Below are positions 1 to 7,972 of a stretch of 64,000 nt of DNA, in pieces. The DNA is from Haloplanus sp. XH21. GTDB taxonomy: Archaea > Halobacteriota > Halobacteria > Halobacteriales > Haloferacaceae. The notes under the pieces are model-generated. The model was given only the letters and a program-made list of their open reading frames with translations, did no database searches and was not told the origin of the DNA. Made by a program: the position numbers and the translations under genes. Numbering within the stretch: position 1 is the stretch's first letter; every line of letters starts with the position of its first letter. Where the stretch lies: contig NZ_JALLPL010000001.1 of the NCBI RefSeq assembly GCF_023276355.1, positions 1,674,001 to 1,738,000 of the forward strand, in the 5' to 3' direction.

Positions 1-957
1 CTCACACCCCGGCGTGAACCGAAGCGCCGTCAGCGTCTCCGGCGTGGGATCGAGCGCGACGATACAGCCACCCCCGCCCGCACCGGTGAGTTTCGCGCCG
101 TGGGCGCCGGCCTCGCGGGCCGCCCACACCATGCTGTCGAGCGACCGCGAGGAGACGCCGAGCGACTCCAGCAGGCCGTGGTTGAAGTCCATCAGCCGGC
201 CGAGTTCGGCGATGCGATCGTCCGCCTCGACATCGGCGTCAGGATCGAGCAGTCGCTCGCCGTTGCGCACGATGTTGCCGATGGTAGCAACGGTGTCGTC
301 GGCGAAGTCGTACCGCTCTTTGAGCGCGCGGACGCCGGCGACGAGTTCGCCCGTATCGCCCGCGCCGCCGTCGAAGCCGATGACGATGGGGAGGTCCGGT
401 GCGTCGATGCTTCGGCAGTCGTCGCCCTCGACGCGGACGGCGCCGCCGACGGCCGAACAGAAGGTGTCCGCCCGGGACGCCTGCCCCTCCTGTACCTCGG
501 CCTCGGCGCGGTAGGCGCGGTTCGCGATCTCGCCGGTCGGGAGCCGATGGCCGAGTTCCCGCGTCGCGGCGTCGATACCCGCCACCGTCACGGCGGCCGA
601 CGATCCCAGGCCAGCGCCCAGCGGAATGTCGCTCTCGACGGTGATGTCGAAGCCGGCGTCGGGGGCGTCGGCGGCGTCGCGGGCCTGCTCGACCGCCGCG
701 TCGATGTAGCCCATCGCAGCTTCCACCAGGGGTGCCGGTACGTCCACGTCCGGACGGTCGGCCGTCGACCCCGTGTACTCGACGGTGAAGCCGTCGAGGC
801 TGAGATCCGACGCCTGCACGCGGACGTGATCGTCGTCTCGGGCCTCGACCGTGACGGTCGCTCGCTGCTCGATGGCACAGGGAACGGCCGGTTCGCCGTA
901 GACGACGGCGTGTTCGCCGAACAGATACACCTTGCCCGGCGCACTCGAGACGGTCAT
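1..957 (-). CDS. mvk: Mevalonate kinase (C-terminus cut by window edge)
   Basis: GHMP-family kinase that phosphorylates mevalonate in the archaeal isoprenoid (lipid) pathway. The N-terminus reads MTVSSAPGKVYLFGEHAVVY, the usual GHMP start. The ATP loop follows (SDIPLGAGLGSSAAVT, around residue 110), and the C-terminal GHMP motif HGAKLTGAGGGGC is near residue 290. The frame is open to the window edge, 319 codons, so only the last residues are missing. The ATG at 957 directly precedes the conserved start. Cytoplasmic. The next gene upstream is on the same strand but reads as a separate unit. Confidence 0.95.
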   Translation of the reverse strand, partial: MTVSSAPGKVYLFGEHAVVYGEPAVPCAIEQRATVTVEARDDDHVRVQASDLSLDGFTVEYTGSTADRPDVDVPAPLVEAAMGYIDAAVEQARDAADAPDAGFDITVESDIPLGAGLGSSAAVTVAGIDAATRELGHRLPTGEIANRAYRAEAEVQEGQASRADTFCSAVGGAVRVEGDDCRSIDAPDLPIVIGFDGGAGDTGELVAGVRALKERYDFADDTVATIGNIVRNGERLLDPDADVEADDRIAELGRLMDFNHGLLESLGVSSRSLDSMVWAAREAGAHGAKLTGAGGGGCIVALDPTPETLTALRFTPGCE

Positions 958-996
958 ACGCCCTCTACGGACCGGCGGTCGCTTAAACCGCCCGGG

Positions 997-1281
997 TCAC
1001 TCCGCGTCGAGGTCCGTGAGGTCTTCGAGTTCCTCCAGGTCCTCGTCGCCCCCGAGGACTTTCCGAACGACGGCGGCGAGTAACGCGAGGACGACGGCCG
1101 CGAGGAGGAGTTTGCCGACGGTGCAGACAGGACACGACGCGTCGCCATCGGTCGTGTCGGCGTCGGCCTCGTCTTCGGACTCGGCGTCACTCGATTCGCC
1201 CGCTCCGAGCGTCGCGGGGCCGATCTGTACCGTGCCGTCACCGAAGTGGAGTTCGAGGAGGGTGAACTTCTTGCTCGCCAT
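997..1281 (-). CDS. Small membrane protein with CPVC motif
   Basis: A 94-residue protein I do not recognise by name. An N-terminal stretch (ASKKFTLLELHFGDGTVQIG) of beta character is followed by an acidic linker, a CPVC motif near residue 50, one hydrophobic helix (LLLAAVVLALLAAVV) and an acidic tail. The layout suggests a soluble N-domain tethered to the membrane, with a possible metal or redox cysteine pair at the membrane face. It ends 40 nt before the mvk start on the same strand, so the two may be co-transcribed. Confidence 0.7.
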   Translation of the reverse strand: MASKKFTLLELHFGDGTVQIGPATLGAGESSDAESEDEADADTTDGDASCPVCTVGKLLLAAVVLALLAAVVRKVLGGDEDLEELEDLTDLDAE

Positions 1282-1611
1282 ACAGGCTAGTGGATCACCT
1301 GCGACTTATAGTACGGGTTGTCTCTCGTGGGTGCGCATCCCCAGCGACATCGTCGCTTTCGACCGGACCAACGGGAGCGATGGTCGGCGCGTGGAGCAGT
1401 GGAGACCATCGTATCAGTGAACCTCTGCCAGTGGATTCATTTGATTAGGAAGCTAACTAAAGGGCCAAGGGAAGTGCGAATTCCTATCATCAGATACCTC
1501 ACGCGTCTCACAGCGGGACGACGTGGAGAGTCACTAGCTGTAGTTACTAACCATGGTTAACCTGCTTTTCATACCGGGAAATCAGGCCCGTCGTGTCAGT
1601 AGCACCTCTCT
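1282..1611. other. Intergenic region between divergent genes
   Basis: About 330 bases separate the small membrane protein (reading left) from the response regulator (reading right). The stretch is more AT-rich than its neighbours and must hold both promoters. A TATA-like tttcata lies about 40 nt before the response-regulator start. I see no credible gene, RNA or repeat in it. Confidence 0.5.
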
Positions 1612-2268
1612 ATGACCACTGCTTCGCCGACAGTCCTCATAATCGACGACAACGTCGACCTAGCTAATTTGTACGCACGCTGGCTCGACGACGAGTACGA
1701 TGTTCGAACAGCGTACAGTGGGGGGAGTGGAATCAAACAGTTCGACGCGGAGGTCGGTCTCGTCTTCCTTGATCGGCGGATGCCGGACTATTCAGGTAGT
1801 GAGGTGCTCGACGAGATCCGTTCTTACGAGCATACCTGTCCAGTTGTGATGCTCACCGCTGTCGAACCCGATGGCGATATCGTCGATTTGCCGTTCGACA
1901 GATATCTCACCAAGCCGGTTGATCGCGTCGAACTCCGAGACACTGTTCAGCAGGGCATCGACCGAGCGGAAAGCAACTATCAAAACGAGGTGCTGGACGT
2001 GCTCGGCGATGAGAAATCCCGCCACTGTCTCTCACAGATGACGGATGACACGTTCACCGCGAAGGAAATAGCGAACGCGACTGGCTACTCACTCCCGACC
2101 GTGTATCGCCGTCTCAACGATCTTCGTCAGGCAGAGTTGATCGAGGCTCGAACACGAATCGATGCGGAGGGAAATCGCGTCAAGAGATTCACTGCGGTGG
2201 TTGAACAGGTCGTGGTGGACCTCGTCGATGGGTTTCAAACCGAAATCAAATCCGACACTGAAAGCTAG
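1612..2268 (+). CDS. Response regulator, receiver plus HTH
   Basis: An intact CheY-like receiver occupies residues 7-115: acidic pocket D12/D13, phosphoacceptor D54 in LVFLDRRMPD, T82 and K101 (RYLTKPVD). A C-terminal winged-helix segment around residues 140-205 follows (FTAKEIANATGYSLPTVYRRLNDL). It should bind DNA when phosphorylated by a histidine kinase. No kinase is adjacent, so the partner is unknown. It is convergent with the DUF5305 gene of the TasA-like operon, which makes it a candidate regulator of that operon, but this is only position-based inference. Confidence 0.88.
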   Translation: MTTASPTVLIIDDNVDLANLYARWLDDEYDVRTAYSGGSGIKQFDAEVGLVFLDRRMPDYSGSEVLDEIRSYEHTCPVVMLTAVEPDGDIVDLPFDRYLTKPVDRVELRDTVQQGIDRAESNYQNEVLDVLGDEKSRHCLSQMTDDTFTAKEIANATGYSLPTVYRRLNDLRQAELIEARTRIDAEGNRVKRFTAVVEQVVVDLVDGFQTEIKSDTES

Positions 2269-2322
2269 CTTCTCGAGAGACCCGGACCTCAAAGCGGCCA
2301 TCTGAGTCTTCCCGTTCTCTTC

Positions 2323-3384
2323 TCATTTCCGAAGGAGCGATGGCTTGGTTTCTCGTTCGATATTGGTGTCGGAGACCCACTCCATCTCCGCCGTTTCCCC
2401 GGTCGGCGGCGTGAATACGTACGCGGATCCGTCTACCAGAACGAAGTAGTGCCCACTATCGCGGTCGTGCATGACTCGTTCGCCCTTGTCGATCGCCACG
2501 TCCACGAGGTCCTCGAGCGTATCCGCTGTCACTGTCACCGGGAGATCCGACGAGACGACACCCGTCGAAATCCACTCGCGGTATCGCTCTCGGTGAACCT
2601 CGTATTCGAGGCGTTCGGGGTCCCCGATGCGTCGCCGTGTGATACCGACGGCGAGCAAGCCGAGTATTCCCAGTCCCGTCGCGAACGGCGGGCCCGTTTC
2701 CATCCACCACGGGCGGTCGAGTGTGACGGTCCGCGTGGATGTCCGGGAATGGTCCTGTGTCCACGTTCCGTGCGGGAGAGAGAACATCTCGGAGCCGTGT
2801 TCGACGGCGAGCGTTTTCGTTATCTCGCCCTCGTAGTTCCCGGTCGTGTACTGTGTGTGTATTTCGACTTGGACGACCACACTCGCATCGCCCCCTGCCT
2901 TCCGTGCGATTTGACGCGCTTTGTCGTGGACCGAAACCATGTCGAGCGTCGCGTTGGACGCCACGGTCGTCCCCGTCGCTTGTGTCCGTTGTATCGTCCG
3001 ACGTTGCTCCCAGTACTGCTCGTCTCCGCGGACCACCCGATAGACCAACGAGACACGATGCGAGATATCCGCTTGCGTCGCCTCCGGTATCGAGGTCGTC
3101 GTGACTAGCGTGACCGTCGGCGTACTATCGTAGAAATGGAACGGCTTGTTCCGGAGGTGTGCGCCTTCGGGATAGAGTCCGTTCTCTCCATCGACGACCG
3201 CCAGCGTTCCGGCTTCGAGTTCTGCAGTTTGCCGGTCGTGGTGGTCCGTGACGGTCGTCGTCTTGGGGTTCACCTGCATCCACCCCGTCATGGCAGCGCC
3301 GCCGAGCGTCAGAATGAGAAACGCGACGACTATCGTGGGACCGTGCGACCAGACGAGATGTTTGAAGCGAGTAAGAGCGTACAT
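2323..3384 (-). CDS. DUF5305 membrane protein
   Basis: A 353-residue protein with an N-terminal transmembrane helix (about 14-34), a large extracytoplasmic beta-rich domain, a second helix near 232-251 (TGLGILGLLAVGI) and a cytoplasmic tail. The match is to the haloarchaeal DUF5305 family, which often sits with signal peptidase and DUF1102 proteins. It is the last gene of a four-gene operon; its ATG shares one base with the stop of the gene before it (TGATG). A role as membrane anchor or assembly factor for the secreted products is inference. Confidence 0.8.
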   Translation of the reverse strand: MYALTRFKHLVWSHGPTIVVAFLILTLGGAAMTGWMQVNPKTTTVTDHHDRQTAELEAGTLAVVDGENGLYPEGAHLRNKPFHFYDSTPTVTLVTTTSIPEATQADISHRVSLVYRVVRGDEQYWEQRRTIQRTQATGTTVASNATLDMVSVHDKARQIARKAGGDASVVVQVEIHTQYTTGNYEGEITKTLAVEHGSEMFSLPHGTWTQDHSRTSTRTVTLDRPWWMETGPPFATGLGILGLLAVGITRRRIGDPERLEYEVHRERYREWISTGVVSSDLPVTVTADTLEDLVDVAIDKGERVMHDRDSGHYFVLVDGSAYVFTPPTGETAEMEWVSDTNIERETKPSLLRK

Positions 3385-3872
3385 CAGTTGATGGGAACCG
3401 TTCGGTTCTCTGCGCGCGCTGAGATGCCAGTCGCGGTCGCAGAGGTGTCGAAATAGATGGCCGTGTCTGTTAGTGTACTTTCGTTCTGGACGTTTACGTC
3501 TACGGTCTCGGTGGTTCCTGGCTGTTGTTCGAAGGTGACACTATCACCCTGAACGCCGTTCACGACCAGGTCAGCATCGTCCTGGGATGCTTCTCGAAGT
3601 GAGACCGTCACCTGCATCGTCTGTCCGAAGTTGTTCGTGGTGTTCGTCAACGTGCTCGTCGTGCCCGACGCCACAGATGTCGCCGTGTCCAGCGCCATGA
3701 CGGAGTTCGAATCCTCGGTAACCTCCAGCGACGGCTGGCGGTCAGCCGACATCGAGGTGAATCCCGCTGCGGGGAACATCGGGCCCCAGGCCATGACGGC
3801 GACGATGGCGAGCAGCGCGAGCGTACTGCCGACCCGACGACGGGCTTTTCCACGGCGGCGGGAGCGACCCAT
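3384..3872 (-). CDS. Secreted DUF1102/TasA-like protein (minor subunit?)
   Basis: A 162-residue protein with a basic N-terminus (GRSRRRGKARRR), a hydrophobic signal segment, then a Thr/Asn/Asp-rich beta domain. The region just after the signal (GFTSMSADRQPSLEVTEDSN) lines up with the other secreted protein of this operon (AFTSSTIDRSATMNVVSDSN), so the two are paralogues. Its start overlaps the signal peptidase stop (TAATG), so the genes are translationally coupled. A fibre adaptor or minor subunit role, like TapA beside TasA in Bacillus, is inferred from context. Confidence 0.75.
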   Translation of the reverse strand: MGRSRRRGKARRRVGSTLALLAIVAVMAWGPMFPAAGFTSMSADRQPSLEVTEDSNSVMALDTATSVASGTTSTLTNTTNNFGQTMQVTVSLREASQDDADLVVNGVQGDSVTFEQQPGTTETVDVNVQNESTLTDTAIYFDTSATATGISARAENRTVPIN

Positions 3873-4894
3873 TAGCTATCACCCCGGGTACGCCGCGGAC
3901 GGGAACGGTTTCGAAGAGGCATCCGCCCGTCGATAGTGAGTACGACGAAGGTGAGCAGAGGCATTCCCACGACGAACGCGACGGCACTAGACGCGAGTAC
4001 GGGGTGGCCTCGATGCAGGGCAACGACGACATCCCGGGGTAAGAGTGCGGGATACGCGTGCGTGGTAATGTGGACATCTTTCGGGCCGATATCGGTGGGA
4101 CCCGTGACCCGAAGCGCCAGCGATGTCGTCGACGCATTTTGGGCGTGACGTTCGACTGTCGCCCCGTCCACTGAGACAACAGCGTGAGTCAGTGGCGCGT
4201 GCGACCGGTTCAGCACGATAGTGTGGGTTTTCGTCTCGCCCGGGGCGAGAAGCACTGGCCCGTCCGTCGACCCGTGCGTGACGACGTACGTTTGGGTGAC
4301 CGTACTCGCACCGACGAGCGGAAACGCGATCATCAGCAGTATCGAGACCAGTACGACCGGAAATACGAGATCACGGACGTACTGTACATCACGCACGTAC
4401 TGACTCGTCCGGGCCGCCTGGCGACCCATGAGCGCGACCAATGCACCGATCGCTAGCAGGAGTGTAACCCGGTACTGCTGGAGTATCTTCACGGCGATAC
4501 CGAAATTCGGTATCGTGACCGGATCGTCGTTGTACTGAAGGGCTTTTCCGGCAATCTCCGCGGACTGCACGTACGAATACCCCGAGGCCTGGTCCGTCGT
4601 TGGGTTGTTATCCCCTTTGGTGATGTATCCCCGTTCCGTCTCACCGACGACGCGGTGTGTCGTGTAGCCGCCCCGTTCGTCCATCCGGAACGTGATGATG
4701 TCTCCCTGTTGTACGTTGGCCGCAGGAACCAGAATGTAGCCGTCGTTGGTATGAATGGTCGGTTCCATGCTGTCCGAGTAGACGTACGAGACGTTGACGG
4801 GCGAACTCGGCGGCGCGACGAACACCGCGGCTAGTAGTAAAATCCCCAGAAGGGAAAGGGTTGTTTTCGTGCCGATGCGACGTGTGGCGGTCAC
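3872..4894 (-). CDS. Archaeal signal peptidase I with extra C-terminal membrane/Ig-like region
   Basis: Family S26B signal peptidase: membrane helix at about 11-30, catalytic Ser42 in YVYSDSMEPTI, His80 in YTTHRVVGE, and acidic residues in KGDNN (Asp95). The Ser-His-Asp arrangement is the archaeal/SipW type. Unlike a minimal peptidase (about 150-200 residues) it continues to 340 residues. The extension has two further helices (about 130-150 and 172-192), an extracytoplasmic beta domain (about 195-300), a last helix and a basic tail. It starts at GTG, one base after the preceding gene. It probably processes the two flanking secreted proteins. Confidence 0.88.
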   Translation of the reverse strand: MTATRRIGTKTTLSLLGILLLAAVFVAPPSSPVNVSYVYSDSMEPTIHTNDGYILVPAANVQQGDIITFRMDERGGYTTHRVVGETERGYITKGDNNPTTDQASGYSYVQSAEIAGKALQYNDDPVTIPNFGIAVKILQQYRVTLLLAIGALVALMGRQAARTSQYVRDVQYVRDLVFPVVLVSILLMIAFPLVGASTVTQTYVVTHGSTDGPVLLAPGETKTHTIVLNRSHAPLTHAVVSVDGATVERHAQNASTTSLALRVTGPTDIGPKDVHITTHAYPALLPRDVVVALHRGHPVLASSAVAFVVGMPLLTFVVLTIDGRMPLRNRSRPRRTRGDS

Positions 4895-4895
4895 G

Positions 4896-5456
4896 TTAGA
4901 CCGTGACCGAGAGTGTCCCGCTCAAGTCGTCTCCGGTCGAAACACCGGTGTTGGTGTCGATGATGAGGACGACGTTGACGGTTTCACCGGACGCGAGTGA
5001 AAGCGACTGGGCGGCGGTTTCCTCGGTAACCGTCGCGTCAGCGGTCGTACTGCCGGACCTGAACACCAGGAATTTCACGTTCTCGGTGGTGTTGTCTCCG
5101 TCATTAGTGGTGAGGGTGTAGTCGAGGTTGACGGTGTAACTCTCGCCACCGTTGTTGGTGATGTTAAACGCGGAACTGTTTCCGGGGTCAGTCTCGTCAC
5201 CGAACTCGTAGCGGGAGTCGATGTTGGCACCAGCGCCTGCAGTCTCGTTCGCGAGGTTGATGCTGAGTGCACCCGACGAATTCTCATTAATGAGTGTGCC
5301 GGACGTTCCGTCTTCCAGTGCGATCAGACCGTTCGAGTCAGAGACGACATTCATCGTCGCCGACCGATCGATAGTAGAACTCGTAAAGGCGCTTGCACCG
5401 AATGCCGCGGAAGCGCCAACGAGAACTACAGCCAATATTGCAAATTTTGTTCGCAT
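4896..5456 (-). CDS. Secreted DUF1102/TasA-like protein (major subunit?)
   Basis: First gene of the operon, 186 residues. The signal peptide is KFAILAVVLVGASAAFGAS, then AFTSSTIDRSATMNVV and a beta-rich, Asn/Thr/Asp-rich domain with no cysteines and no membrane helix. The arrangement (short signal, small beta domain, dedicated S26B peptidase next door) resembles bacterial TasA/CalY with SipW. Archaeal TasA homologues are known to form bundling pili. That this one polymerises is inference. The ATG at 5456 gives a clean signal peptide. Confidence 0.8.
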   Translation of the reverse strand: MRTKFAILAVVLVGASAAFGASAFTSSTIDRSATMNVVSDSNGLIALEDGTSGTLINENSSGALSINLANETAGAGANIDSRYEFGDETDPGNSSAFNITNNGGESYTVNLDYTLTTNDGDNTTENVKFLVFRSGSTTADATVTEETAAQSLSLASGETVNVVLIIDTNTGVSTGDDLSGTLSVTV

Positions 5457-5521
5457 GCAGGCATAGGTTACTGATGGACGGCGTTAAACTACCCGTGCAT
5501 TTTCTAAAATTGATAACGGTT

Positions 5522-5535
5522 AACTGAATTCAGTT
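5522..5535. promoter_or_regulatory. Perfect 14-bp palindrome upstream of TasA-like operon
   Basis: AACTGAATTCAGTT is a perfect dyad centred about 72 nt before the first gene of the operon. AT-rich TATA-like stretches (tctaaaat; gttaaac) lie between it and the start. Position and symmetry fit an operator for a dimeric regulator. No regulator is identified. Confidence 0.5.
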
Positions 5536-5620
5536 GGGGCATTGGGCGGGGTACCCCGGCAAAATCGGCGAAGTTGACGCGAGCGTGTATTGGTTGCACG
5601 GACCGTGCCCACCGACCTTT

Positions 5621-5721
5621 TCCAGCGAGGAGCCGAAGGCTCCGGCGCAGCAAAATCGACCAAAAGCCTGCGTCGGCCCTTCGGGCCTCCTTGGCCCGCT
5701 CGCTCACTTCGTTCGCTCGCG
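5621..5721. repeat. Modular hairpin repeat, copy 1
   Basis: A non-coding module of two stem-loops. The first is GGAGCCgaaGGCTCC-like (5630-5643), the second GGCCCttcGGGCC (about 5674-5687), followed by a tract of gctcgctcacttcgttcgctcgc. The gap 5457-5801 holds only the operon promoter and this module. A related module lies at 38583-38688, where the second half is inverted relative to the first. Confidence 0.65.
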
Positions 5722-5801
5722 GTCGGTAGTTCCCTATCGTGATCGATGCGTGGCTCAATTCGTCGCCCTCCGAGGGGCGGGGACAAGGCGCCACTTGACC
5801 C

Positions 5802-6236
5802 TCATTCGACGGCGCTGAACTCGTCGAACAGGGCGACGACGCGCCGTTCGACCTCATCGCGGATCTCTCGCACGCGCGAAGGATCTTGCCCGCCCGGGTC
5901 GTCGAGCGCCCAGTCCCGAACGTCGACGCCGTCGACGCCGCCGAGGTCGAGCGTCGAACAGCCCATGGTGGCGACGTAATCGCAGGTCCGGAGCGTCGCC
6001 GAATCGATCTCGCGGGGCGTGCGATCGGAGAGGTCGAAGCCGGCGTCGGCCATCGCATCAAGAACGCCCTCGTGGACGCTGTCGGCCGGCTCGGTGCCGC
6101 CGCTCAGGAGTTCGACGCGGTCCCCGAGGTCGCGCCGCTCGCGTTCGCGCTCGGCGAAGGCGAGCGACATCTGGGAGCGGCCGGCGTTCCGGACACAGAC
6201 GAAGGCGATGCGGATCGGATTGATGTCGGTGGACAT
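5802..6236 (-). CDS. arsC: Arsenate reductase, LMW-phosphatase type
   Basis: Reduces arsenate to arsenite. The fold is the low-molecular-weight tyrosine phosphatase fold: P-loop C14-V-R-N-A-G-R20-S near the N-terminus, plus the further cysteines C85 and C93 (TCDYVATMGC) used in the disulphide cascade of ArsC enzymes. At 144 residues it has family length. It is the last gene of the ars operon, 5 bases after the ACR3 pump gene. The reductant (thioredoxin or another thiol) cannot be read from the sequence. Confidence 0.92.
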   Translation of the reverse strand: MSTDINPIRIAFVCVRNAGRSQMSLAFAERERERRDLGDRVELLSGGTEPADSVHEGVLDAMADAGFDLSDRTPREIDSATLRTCDYVATMGCSTLDLGGVDGVDVRDWALDDPGGQDPSRVREIRDEVERRVVALFDEFSAVE

Positions 6237-6241
6237 GGATA

Positions 6242-7399
6242 TCAGTCGTGCGTGGTGTCGGATGTCGAGTCATCGAGTCGGCCGGTGCCGAAGCCGTCCC
6301 AGTCGACCCGCCGCTGGAAATACAGCGCGACGTTGACCAGCGCGAGCAGGACCGGAACCTCGATAAGGGGGCCGACCACGGTGGCGAACGCGACGCCGGA
6401 CCCGACGCCGAAGACGGCGACGGCGACGGCGATGGCGAGTTCGAAGTTGTTCGACGCCGCGGTGAATCCGATGGCGGTCGTGGTGGAGTAGTCCGCGCCG
6501 ATGCCGCGACCCATCCCGAAACTGACCAGGAACATCACGACGAAGTAGATGGTCAGCGGGATGGCGATCAAGAGGACATCGCCCGGCGATGCGACGATGG
6601 TCTCGCCCTGAGTCGCGAACATCACGATAATAGTGAAGAGCAGGGCGACGAGCGTCAGCGGATCGATGGCGGGGATGAACGTCTCGTCGTACCAGGTCTC
6701 ACCCTTGAGCCGGGTCCCGGCGAAGCGGGTCAGAAAGCCGGCGGCGAAGGGGAGACCGAGGAAGACGGCGATGGCCTCGAACACCTGCATCGGGTCGATG
6801 TCGAAGGCGGTGATACCGGCGACGAGCGACTCCATCCCGAGCAGTGGCGGGAGGACGAGCGCGAAAAACCAGACGTAGACGCCGTAGGTGGCGATCTGGA
6901 AGAGGCTGTTAAACGCCACGAGACCGGTGACGTATTCGGTCGACCCCTCGGCGAGTTCGTTCCAGACGAGCACCATCGCGATACAGCGCGCCATCCCGAT
7001 GAAGACGAGGCCGAGGAAATACTCGGGGCGGGCGGGCAGGCCGGGGACGAGGCCGCTGAAGAAGACGACCGCCAACCCGAACATCAGCGTCGGGCCGAGC
7101 AGCCAGTTCTGGACGAGGCTCAGTCCCAGCACGCGCCAGTTGCTGAAGACGGTGGGAAGCCGCGAGTAGTCGGCTTTCGCCAGCGGCGGATACATCATCA
7201 CGACGAGACCGATTTCGACCAGATTGAAGTCCCGAATCGGTCCCGTCACCGACGGCGCGACGAAGCCGAGGCCGACGCCGAGCGCCATCGCGCCGACGAT
7301 CCAGACGGTGAGGTACTTATCGAGGAAATCCATCGACCGCGGGTCGCCACAGGCCTCGCAGCCACAGTTCGGTCCGTGGTCGTGGGTGGCGTTACGCAT
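6242..7399 (-). CDS. arsB: ACR3-family arsenite efflux pump
   Basis: A polytopic membrane protein of 385 residues, ten predicted helices, family ACR3. The conserved membrane cysteine is C139 (GMARCIAMV), and the conserved acidic helix ASNNFELAIA is present. It has an unusual Cys/His-rich cytoplasmic N-terminus (HDHGPNCGCEACGDP, residues 6-20) that could bind arsenite or metal; this is inference. It overlaps arsR by 8 nt, so the two are translationally coupled. It exports the arsenite made by ArsC. Confidence 0.93.
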   Translation of the reverse strand: MRNATHDHGPNCGCEACGDPRSMDFLDKYLTVWIVGAMALGVGLGFVAPSVTGPIRDFNLVEIGLVVMMYPPLAKADYSRLPTVFSNWRVLGLSLVQNWLLGPTLMFGLAVVFFSGLVPGLPARPEYFLGLVFIGMARCIAMVLVWNELAEGSTEYVTGLVAFNSLFQIATYGVYVWFFALVLPPLLGMESLVAGITAFDIDPMQVFEAIAVFLGLPFAAGFLTRFAGTRLKGETWYDETFIPAIDPLTLVALLFTIIVMFATQGETIVASPGDVLLIAIPLTIYFVVMFLVSFGMGRGIGADYSTTTAIGFTAASNNFELAIAVAVAVFGVGSGVAFATVVGPLIEVPVLLALVNVALYFQRRVDWDGFGTGRLDDSTSDTTHD

Positions 7400-7790
7400 C
7401 GGTCACGCTCCCGTCGAGCACCGTCACGAGGGCGACGGCGCGGTTGGTGGCGCGGTATTTCTTCCACCGGCCGTCCTTCCGCCCCTCGACGAGGCCGGCG
7501 TCGGCGAGCGCCGAGAGGGCGTGGCTGAGGCCGCTCTCGGTCACGTCGACGACGGCGTGCAGTTCACAGACGCAGAGTTCCTCCCCGGCAGCCACGAGGA
7601 CGCGAACAAGCGTGTACCGCGTCTCGTTGGCGAGCGCCGAGAGAACGTCGAGTTCGGCGCTCACCCGCGCGTCTCCGAGGGTGGTCTCGAGGGCACCGAG
7701 TTCGTCGAGACGACATTCGACATCTTCGCTCCGGCACTCCTCGAGTTCATCGTCGAGATACCGTTCGAGCCGTTCCGTCGCCTGGGTCAT
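7392..7790 (-). CDS. arsR: ArsR-family arsenic-responsive repressor
   Basis: Winged-helix repressor of 132 residues. The metalloid-sensing motif ELCVCEL (C73, C75) lies at the recognition-helix entrance, followed by a typical ArsR HTH (DVTESGLSHALSALADAGLV). It has an N-terminal acidic extension of about 45 residues. It is the first gene of the ars operon and presumably represses it until arsenite binds. Confidence 0.92.
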   Translation of the reverse strand: MTQATERLERYLDDELEECRSEDVECRLDELGALETTLGDARVSAELDVLSALANETRYTLVRVLVAAGEELCVCELHAVVDVTESGLSHALSALADAGLVEGRKDGRWKKYRATNRAVALVTVLDGSVTDA

Positions 7791-7803
7791 CGGGAGTCAG
7801 TTG

Positions 7804-7825
7804 AACAAGCTCTCAATTAATTGTT
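7804..7825. promoter_or_regulatory. ars promoter with overlapping dyad
   Basis: The palindrome CAATTAATTG (7814-7823) is centred 28 nt before the arsR start, where a TATA box would sit for a leaderless transcript. It lies inside a wider AACAA...TTGTT inverted repeat (7804-7808 with 7821-7825). This fits TATA occlusion by ArsR, but binding is inferred. A second dyad, TATTCAagTGAATA, lies at 7906-7919. Confidence 0.5.
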
Positions 7826-7972
7826 GCGGTGTGATTCCGAGAAACCAGCTACATGCCCGATATTGCGCTCTTTCCGCCACAGTACTGATTCACCGACTCT
7901 CGAACTATTCAAGTGAATACTGTACTGAACACACTCCAAGATCGCAGGCTGGCCTCCCCTCGACCCGCGCCG

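Noticed and set aside
1318-1560. 80-codon frame in the first intergenic region
   Set aside because: No codon bias, no homologous pattern, overlaps expected promoters.
6248-7528. Plus-strand frame of 426 codons across the ACR3 gene
   Set aside because: Asp/Gly/Arg-rich shadow of the pump gene; no known fold.
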